In this document: piece by piece, positions 59,726 to 64,000 of the stretch
Layout: every line of letters starts with the position of its first letter
Position numbering within the stretch: position 1 is the first letter of the stretch
DNA from: Rugosimonospora africana
GTDB lineage: Bacteria; Actinomycetota; Actinomycetes; Mycobacteriales; Micromonosporaceae
Assembly: GCF_016862975.1 (NCBI RefSeq)
Contig: NZ_BONZ01000067.1
Span: forward strand, 79,758-143,757
Length of the DNA stretch: 64,000 bases
Direction: 5' to 3'
Notes under the pieces: generated by a model
Told to the model about the DNA's origin: nothing
What the model saw: only the letters and a program-made list of their open reading frames with translations
The model's database searches: none
Program-made: the position numbers and the translations under genes

Positions 59726-59891
59726 GGTGTCAGTGTCGTTTGGTGTCAGCGTGTTTCGGCGGCGACTTGTTTCGGTGTCGACTTGTTTCGGTGTCGGCGC
59801 CCTTTGGTGTCAGCGCCCTTTGGTGTCAGCGCCCTTTGGTGTCAGCGCCCTTTGGTGTCAGCGCCCTTTGGTGTCAGCGCCTTCGACATCA
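59726..59891. repeat. 16-bp tandem array running out from the M15 gene stop codon
   Basis: Ten 16-bp units start at 59726, 59742, 59758, 59774, 59790, 59806, 59822, 59838, 59854 and 59870. The four from 59806 are identical (GGTGTCAGCGCCCTTT); units farther left are progressively more diverged. On the minus strand they read TGACACCAAAGGGCGC, and the array starts from the gene end TGATGTCGAAGGCGC, whose TGA is the M15-like stop (59891-59889). The unit length moves TGA through all frames. Confidence 0.92.
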
Positions 59892-61142
59892 TCGCCAGGC
59901 GCAGTGGATGTGCGTGTTGTGGCCCTTGTCACCGGGGCCGAGAACCTCGTACGCGCCCAGCGTTCGGCATCCATCCATGAAGGCCCGATAGTTCGGGTTC
60001 GACGCTGTGACCTGCACACCGTTGATGATGCCGACATCGAACGCCTCCCCGGCATAGTGGAGAGAATTCGTGCTGTGGTCACCGCCGGAGACCTCGGTCA
60101 CGTAGAAGTTGTAGCCGTACACGGCGTTCATCCACAGCAGCCCTCTCAGCATCCGGATGTCGAGGTACACGGACCTCGCACCGACGTCGCTGTACCCGCT
60201 GGTCCTGGCGGGCAACCCCGCCGCGGCGTCCAGGATGTTCTGCCGTGCGGTGGACGCGGCATCCACGCCTCCGGTGTGACCCGTGGCTAGCGTGATGCTC
60301 GGGTCGTCGCGGATCGCGGCCGCCGGGTTGTACGCCGGCAGACCGGTGTCGAAGATGCCGGACCCTATCTCCACGCTCAGCCTGTCGGTGCCGAGACCGT
60401 CGCAGGTGGACAGGTAGCGCTGGCCGGAGGGCAGCGGAGCGACGCACGAACCCCACGGCGTCCCGTCCAGGGTCTGCAGCACAATGCTGAATCCGATCTC
60501 CACCTGCCGGGCACCGTCATAGAGATTGCCGTTCACCGTCACCACTGCGCCGCTGACGCCCTGGTAGTCGTCGTAGAAGTAGTAGGGATCCGCGTTGGAG
60601 ATCACCGAGCCGTTGTTGAAGGCACCGTTGGTGCGGTCGTACAGGTATGCCTGAACCGCGCCGGCCAGGTAGAAGTTGCACAGCACCTCGGCGGCGTAGG
60701 AGACGCTCACCGTACCCGGGCCGTTCACGTTTGGCGTGATGAACCGGGCCATGTAAGGCACGCAGGTCGGAGCGTCCAGCGCCCGTACGCGCTCGACCAT
60801 CCGCAGCTCCGAGTCCTTCGTCGCCTTCGTCGAGTCCAGCGTCATCCCGATCGGCTTGTCCATCCGCGGCAGTTGCCGCGGACCGACGGACTTCTGCGGG
60901 GCCGACTGGGTTGCGTTCTTCTTTTCCGAAGGGGGTGTGAGGGGCCGCAGGGCCACGGGCGCCGGGTTCAACCCGGGAGCGCCCGGCGGCACCACTTGTG
61001 GGATCGCCCGTTCGACGTGTGCCCGGTCCGACGTGGTGGAGCCCGCGACCGCTGGGGAACCGCTGCCCAGCAGTGAGCCCGTCACCATCAGCAGGGCGAG
61101 GATCGGAACGGCTGTCCGTCGCCAGTACGACGTCATAGCCAT
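59889..61142 (-). CDS. Secreted M15-like (D-alanyl-D-alanine carboxypeptidase-type) protein
   Basis: A 417-residue exported protein. A signal peptide (about 1-34, ending AVAG) is followed by a long unrecognised region with a beta-rich core (about 125-280: TVSVSYAAEVLCNFYLAGAVQAYLYD). The C-terminal 110 residues hold a zinc peptidase-like site: SGGDHSTNSLHYAGEAFDVGIING (H..D) and GHNTHIHCAWR (H-x-H). Such M15-type domains cut peptidoglycan peptides. ATG 61142 is used; ATG 61136 is possible. The stop is the seed of a 16-bp tandem array. Confidence 0.82.
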   Translation of the reverse strand: MAMTSYWRRTAVPILALLMVTGSLLGSGSPAVAGSTTSDRAHVERAIPQVVPPGAPGLNPAPVALRPLTPPSEKKNATQSAPQKSVGPRQLPRMDKPIGMTLDSTKATKDSELRMVERVRALDAPTCVPYMARFITPNVNGPGTVSVSYAAEVLCNFYLAGAVQAYLYDRTNGAFNNGSVISNADPYYFYDDYQGVSGAVVTVNGNLYDGARQVEIGFSIVLQTLDGTPWGSCVAPLPSGQRYLSTCDGLGTDRLSVEIGSGIFDTGLPAYNPAAAIRDDPSITLATGHTGGVDAASTARQNILDAAAGLPARTSGYSDVGARSVYLDIRMLRGLLWMNAVYGYNFYVTEVSGGDHSTNSLHYAGEAFDVGIINGVQVTASNPNYRAFMDGCRTLGAYEVLGPGDKGHNTHIHCAWR

Positions 61143-61400
61143 GACTTGACCAACCTCTCCGGTCGACGTAATGGATTGCGGCGGCGACCCGGTCGGTCAC
61201 CAGCCAGCAGCCAGAGAGTAGGAAGCCGGCCCGCTGCGTGTCTTGAGTACTGGCGCTGCCCAATCCGGCCGCGCCGCGGGGCCGGTTAATCACGTTGCGA
61301 GCGCCGACCGCACCGTTGCCTTGCCGGATCCGGCATTGCTCCGACCGCGGGAGCGTGAACCCGATCGCGATGCCCGAGCGACACCGGTAGCGTCCACGGG

Positions 61401-61778
61401 ATGAGTCACCTGGTGGAGATCGTGCTGGACTGCCGTCACGCGTCCAGGCTGGCGCGGTTCTGGGAGACCGCGCTCGGCTGGCGGATCCGGCCATACGACG
61501 AGGCCGAGGTGGCACGGCTCGCCGCGCTGGGCCTGACACCGGAATCCGATCCGGCGGTGGCCATCGACTCCCCGGACGGTTCGCTGGTCTTCTTCGTCCA
61601 GGAGGTTCCCGAGCCCAGAACCGTGAAGAATCGCATGCACGTCGATATCAGGCTACGAGACCAGGCACACTTGGACGAACTCGTGCGGCTGGGTGCCACG
61701 GTGATATCCGAGTATGACGACTGGCGGGTCATGGCCGATCCGGAAGGCAACGAGTTCTGCGCCAAGCACCCGGGTTAG
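61401..61778 (+). CDS. VOC-family protein (second)
   Basis: A 125-residue vicinal-oxygen-chelate protein: SHLVEIVLDCRHASRLARFWETALGWRI, HVDIRLRDQAHLDELVRLGATVISEY and a final VMADPEGNEFCA, the usual glyoxalase-like ending. It matches small actinobacterial VOC proteins that lack a known substrate. It converges with the alpha/beta hydrolase gene. Confidence 0.85.
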   Translation: MSHLVEIVLDCRHASRLARFWETALGWRIRPYDEAEVARLAALGLTPESDPAVAIDSPDGSLVFFVQEVPEPRTVKNRMHVDIRLRDQAHLDELVRLGATVISEYDDWRVMADPEGNEFCAKHPG

Positions 61779-61824
61779 GCGCCCGACGGCAAGCCTGCCG
61801 CCTGTGCGTCCATACATCCGCTAG

Positions 61825-62493
61825 CTATTCGCCGAGCAGCAGCGCAGCCACGGCCTCTGGGGCCTCATGCATCGCGTCGTGCCGGGTTGGGAGGTCGTGG
61901 ACCTGCCACTCGGGATCGGCGTGGAGTCGGGTGCGGAGTTCGGCGAAGGGTGTGCGGTCGGCCCATCCCGAGCAGTAGACGAACTCGCGGCGGGGTACGC
62001 GATCGACGGCACCTGTGAGCCGGATCGTCTGCAGGAACGAGGCGAGGGGATGGGGACGGCGGCGGGGATCGCCGCCGTCGGGCGGGCGGACGGCGTAGCC
62101 GGTGCCCGCAGCGCCGGCGGCGAATGCCTGTCGGTAGCGCTCGGTCGTTGACGACCAGCACGACTCGCCGTCACGCGGTACGTAGGCGTCGAGATGCACC
62201 AGTCGTGAGACCCGGCCGTCAGCGCGGTCGGCGGCGGCAGCGATCACCATCCCGCCGTAGCTGTGGCCGACCAGCGTCGCGCTGGTGATGTGGGCGCGAT
62301 CGAGGAGCCGCAAGACGTCGTGGGCGTGCGTGTCGAGGTTGGCGGTCGCGACCGTCGCATTGTCGTCGTCTGGCCGCAGTCCGGTCAGGGTTAGGGCGTG
62401 AACGGTATGACCGGCACGCTCCAGCAGCGGAACCACCGCCTCGAACGACCACGAACCATGCCAACCGCCGGGCACGAGTACGAATGTCGCCAT
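61825..62493 (-). CDS. Alpha/beta hydrolase
   Basis: A 222-residue alpha/beta hydrolase with an intact nucleophile elbow GHSYGG (ATLVGHSYGGMVIAA), VPGGWHGSWSFEAVVPLLERAGHTV at the oxyanion strand, and PTRHDAMHEAP at the His end. The MATFVLVPGGWHG pattern is common to esterase/salicylate-binding-protein-like members. ATG 62493 has AGAAGGAG upstream. It is divergent from an AraC regulator, its probable controller. Confidence 0.9.
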   Translation of the reverse strand: MATFVLVPGGWHGSWSFEAVVPLLERAGHTVHALTLTGLRPDDDNATVATANLDTHAHDVLRLLDRAHITSATLVGHSYGGMVIAAAADRADGRVSRLVHLDAYVPRDGESCWSSTTERYRQAFAAGAAGTGYAVRPPDGGDPRRRPHPLASFLQTIRLTGAVDRVPRREFVYCSGWADRTPFAELRTRLHADPEWQVHDLPTRHDAMHEAPEAVAALLLGE

Positions 62494-62622
62494 GTGTTTC
62501 TCCTTCTCTTTCAAGCAGTCTCAGCTCTCTCGGGCCGTGTCACCGAGGCAGCCTGCCCCAATGACATGCGGTTCAGTGTCACCAGATCGAGGCGTGGCTG
62601 CCTACCGGTAGGATGCCAACCG

Positions 62623-63468
62623 ATGCCTGTTCACCGCCAAACTCGCCGGATCGCCGCCGTGACGTCACATATGTGGCCGTCTGGCGGGCGCCACCTCTGG
62701 CCATCCGGTGAAACAAGCGCGGTACAGTCGCACGCGCGGGGACACCTGGTATACGCGGCCAGCGGCGTCTTGGCCGTTCACACCGAGCGCGGCACGTCGA
62801 TCGTTCCCGCCAACCGGGTCGCCTGGACCCCGGCCGGGTTCACGCACTACCACCACGCCCACGGCGATACCGATATGCGGATCGTCTTTCTCGCGCCATC
62901 CCTCGCCCGGCTCGTACCAGATCGTCCCGCCGTGTTCCTGGCCTCCGACCTCGCCCGCGAGGTCCTGCTCGCCCTGACCGGCCCCCGCAACTACGACGAC
63001 GACGCGCCTGGCTACAGCCGCTCCGCGCGCTCTCGCCTCCTTCGAGTCCTCGTCGATGAACTCCGCGAAGCGTACGAACAGCCACTGCACCTGCCCGAGC
63101 CGCAGGACGACCGGCTGCAAGCCATTGCCCGCATGCTGCAGGAGAAGCCGGCAGACAACGCCTCGCTGGCTCAACTCGGGAAGACGATCGGAGCCAGCAC
63201 CCGCACCCTCAGCCGACTGCTCCGCGACGAACTGGGCATGACCTTCTATGAGTGGCGCACGCAGCTACGCATTTACCACGCGCTCGTGCTCCTCGCCGAC
63301 GGCCACGACACCACCCAAACCGCCTACGCCTGCGGATGGGCCAACCCCAGCAGCTTCATCGCGGCGTTCACCAGCATCATCGGAACGACCCCGGGCCGCT
63401 ACCGAACCAGTCGCCAGACCACCGCCCGCGCATCTCAACGCCCGACGGTGGTCAAGTCCTCGGCGTGA
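62623..63468 (+). CDS. AraC-family transcriptional regulator
   Basis: A 281-residue regulator. An N-terminal cupin-like sensing domain (TSAVQSHARGHLVYAASGVLAVHTERGTSIVPANRVAWTPAGFTHYHHAHGD) is followed by two HTH modules (SLAQLGKTIGASTRTLSRLLRDELGMTFYEWRTQLRIYHALVLLADG and TQTAYACGWANPSSFIAAFTSIIGTTPGRYR). ATG 62623 has GGTAGGA upstream; ATG 62566 is an alternative. It is divergent from the alpha/beta hydrolase gene and probably regulates it. Confidence 0.9.
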   Translation: MPVHRQTRRIAAVTSHMWPSGGRHLWPSGETSAVQSHARGHLVYAASGVLAVHTERGTSIVPANRVAWTPAGFTHYHHAHGDTDMRIVFLAPSLARLVPDRPAVFLASDLAREVLLALTGPRNYDDDAPGYSRSARSRLLRVLVDELREAYEQPLHLPEPQDDRLQAIARMLQEKPADNASLAQLGKTIGASTRTLSRLLRDELGMTFYEWRTQLRIYHALVLLADGHDTTQTAYACGWANPSSFIAAFTSIIGTTPGRYRTSRQTTARASQRPTVVKSSA

Positions 63469-63640
63469 CTCGTACTCGCGGCGCGGCGGCCGACCCAAAC
63501 AGGTTGATGGCTCGGCGATCATCGCAGCGACGTTGGAGCCGCCCCCGGCGTCGTTGGCTGTGACGCATTGGTCGAGCCGGTTGCTGGGCAAGCACCTCGG
63601 CACCGGGGACGCGACGGTGGGCGGCGTGAGACGCTCGGGT
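63468..63640 (+). pseudogene. IS630-family transposase remnant
   Basis: After the AraC stop, one frame reads RPKQVDGSAIIAATLEPPP then SLAVTHWSSRLLGKHLGTGDATVGGVRR. This matches the IS630 transposase N-terminal region (typically PPP..GVTHWSSRLLA..L..). The fragment has no start, no DDE catalytic part and no visible terminal inverted repeats, so it is a short relic. Confidence 0.5.
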
Positions 63641-64000
63641 TCCCCTACGCCGGGCCTCGGCGCGCCGCCCTCCGCGCGCCAGCTCAGTGAGCCGGACCAG
63701 ATCACCGGGAGCCCCGGGTAACTCGGCCTCAACTCGGCGGTACTCCTCCGCCGCGGTGGACCGCATCCCGGCCGCCGGACCGGTACGCAGGCCAGCCCGC
63801 TGACCGATGACTTGCCTGTAAACGGGATTCAGACGCGGGACGCTAGAGAGACGGCACCAACCCATCGGCTTGACGACGCGACTAACGATCGGGATCAGAG
63901 CGTTGCCCTACGACGACCAGCCGGCAACCTCTACACCCTCGACTGCGAGGAGCCGGCCGACCTCGATACAGGCCCACTCGGAGTTATCCACAGGGCCCTT
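63641..64000. other. Right-edge region without a recognised gene
   Basis: No credible gene, RNA or long repeat could be identified in the last 360 bp. Open frames exist, but their products show no known motif and conflict in strand with the transposase relic. The DNA is slightly less GC-rich near the edge. Confidence 0.5.

Noticed and set aside
1369..59891. CRISPR arrays
   Set aside because: The tandem arrays have no spacers, units are 12-18 bp, and no cas genes are in the window.
59714..59980. A repeat protein (LWCQRPLVSAPFGV repeats) on the plus strand after the LAL gene
   Set aside because: It is a translation of the 16-bp array and overlaps the terminator and the M15-like gene; no start signal supports it.
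63452..63865. A 137-residue open frame on the minus strand at the right edge
   Set aside because: Its product is Arg-rich without motifs and overlaps, antisense, the IS630 transposase relic.

Overview
This window is high-GC DNA from a Gram-positive actinomycete. The signs are strong G/C preference at third codon positions, frequent GTG and some TTG starts with GGAGG-type ribosome binding sites, an F420-type deazaflavin oxidoreductase, a SigE-family sigma factor, two paralogous S-adenosyl methyltransferases of the PF04672 type, a mycothiol-type DinB protein and a large LAL/LuxR regulator. A Micromonosporaceae-like host fits but is only an inference. About 56 protein genes and one tRNA are supported; the left-edge gene is cut by the window.

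Layout. 1-9.5 kb: secreted serine hydrolase, MFS exporter, deazaflavin oxidoreductase, sigma factor with a membrane partner, SRPBCC protein, phytanoyl-CoA dioxygenase-like protein, methyltransferase, secreted GH8 glucanase. 9.5-15.6 kb: repeat-rich spacer, secreted M14-like metallopeptidase, YtrA-type GntR repressor with an ABC transporter, DUF1905 protein. 15.7-31 kb: GNAT protein, then a selenocysteine and formate island: selD, tRNA-Sec (selC), selA and selB; after three unrelated small genes (kinase, Uma2 nuclease, MarR-GNAT fusion), a three-subunit formate dehydrogenase whose catalytic subunit is read through an in-frame UGA with a textbook SECIS hairpin; and a divergent formate/nitrite channel and a rhodanese. 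31-37.3 kb: small enzymes, LysR/SDR pair, second PF04672 methyltransferase. 37.5-50.5 kb: amino-sugar and oligosaccharide cluster (GH3, ROK repressor, nagA, MFS, sugar ABC transporter without ATPase, second ROK repressor, two Gfo/Idh/MocA dehydrogenases). 50.9-64 kb: DinB-like protein, M48 protease, secreted PL9-type polysaccharide lyase, a serine-hydrolase-like protein lacking its catalytic serine, LAL regulator, secreted M15-like peptidase, VOC protein, alpha/beta hydrolase/AraC pair and an IS630 transposase remnant.

How the genes work together. SelD makes selenophosphate, SelA converts seryl-tRNA-Sec to selenocysteyl-tRNA-Sec, SelB delivers it to the SECIS, and the product is the catalytic formate dehydrogenase subunit. 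FocA-like transport would move formate. The 37.5-50.5 kb cluster would import an (amino)sugar oligomer, cleave it with the cytoplasmic GH3 enzyme, and deacetylate GlcNAc-6-P with NagA, under ROK repressors whose AT-rich inverted repeats are visible.

The most unusual signal is a class of short tandem arrays (12-18 bp units, a different unit at each site) that begin at the stop codon of a gene and run outward, copying the gene's last codons and stop. I find six clear cases (gene ends at 1372, 15770, 33496, 41659, 46729, 59889), plus many other short arrays in intergenic DNA and in low-complexity inserts of proteins. I know of no described system that matches this.
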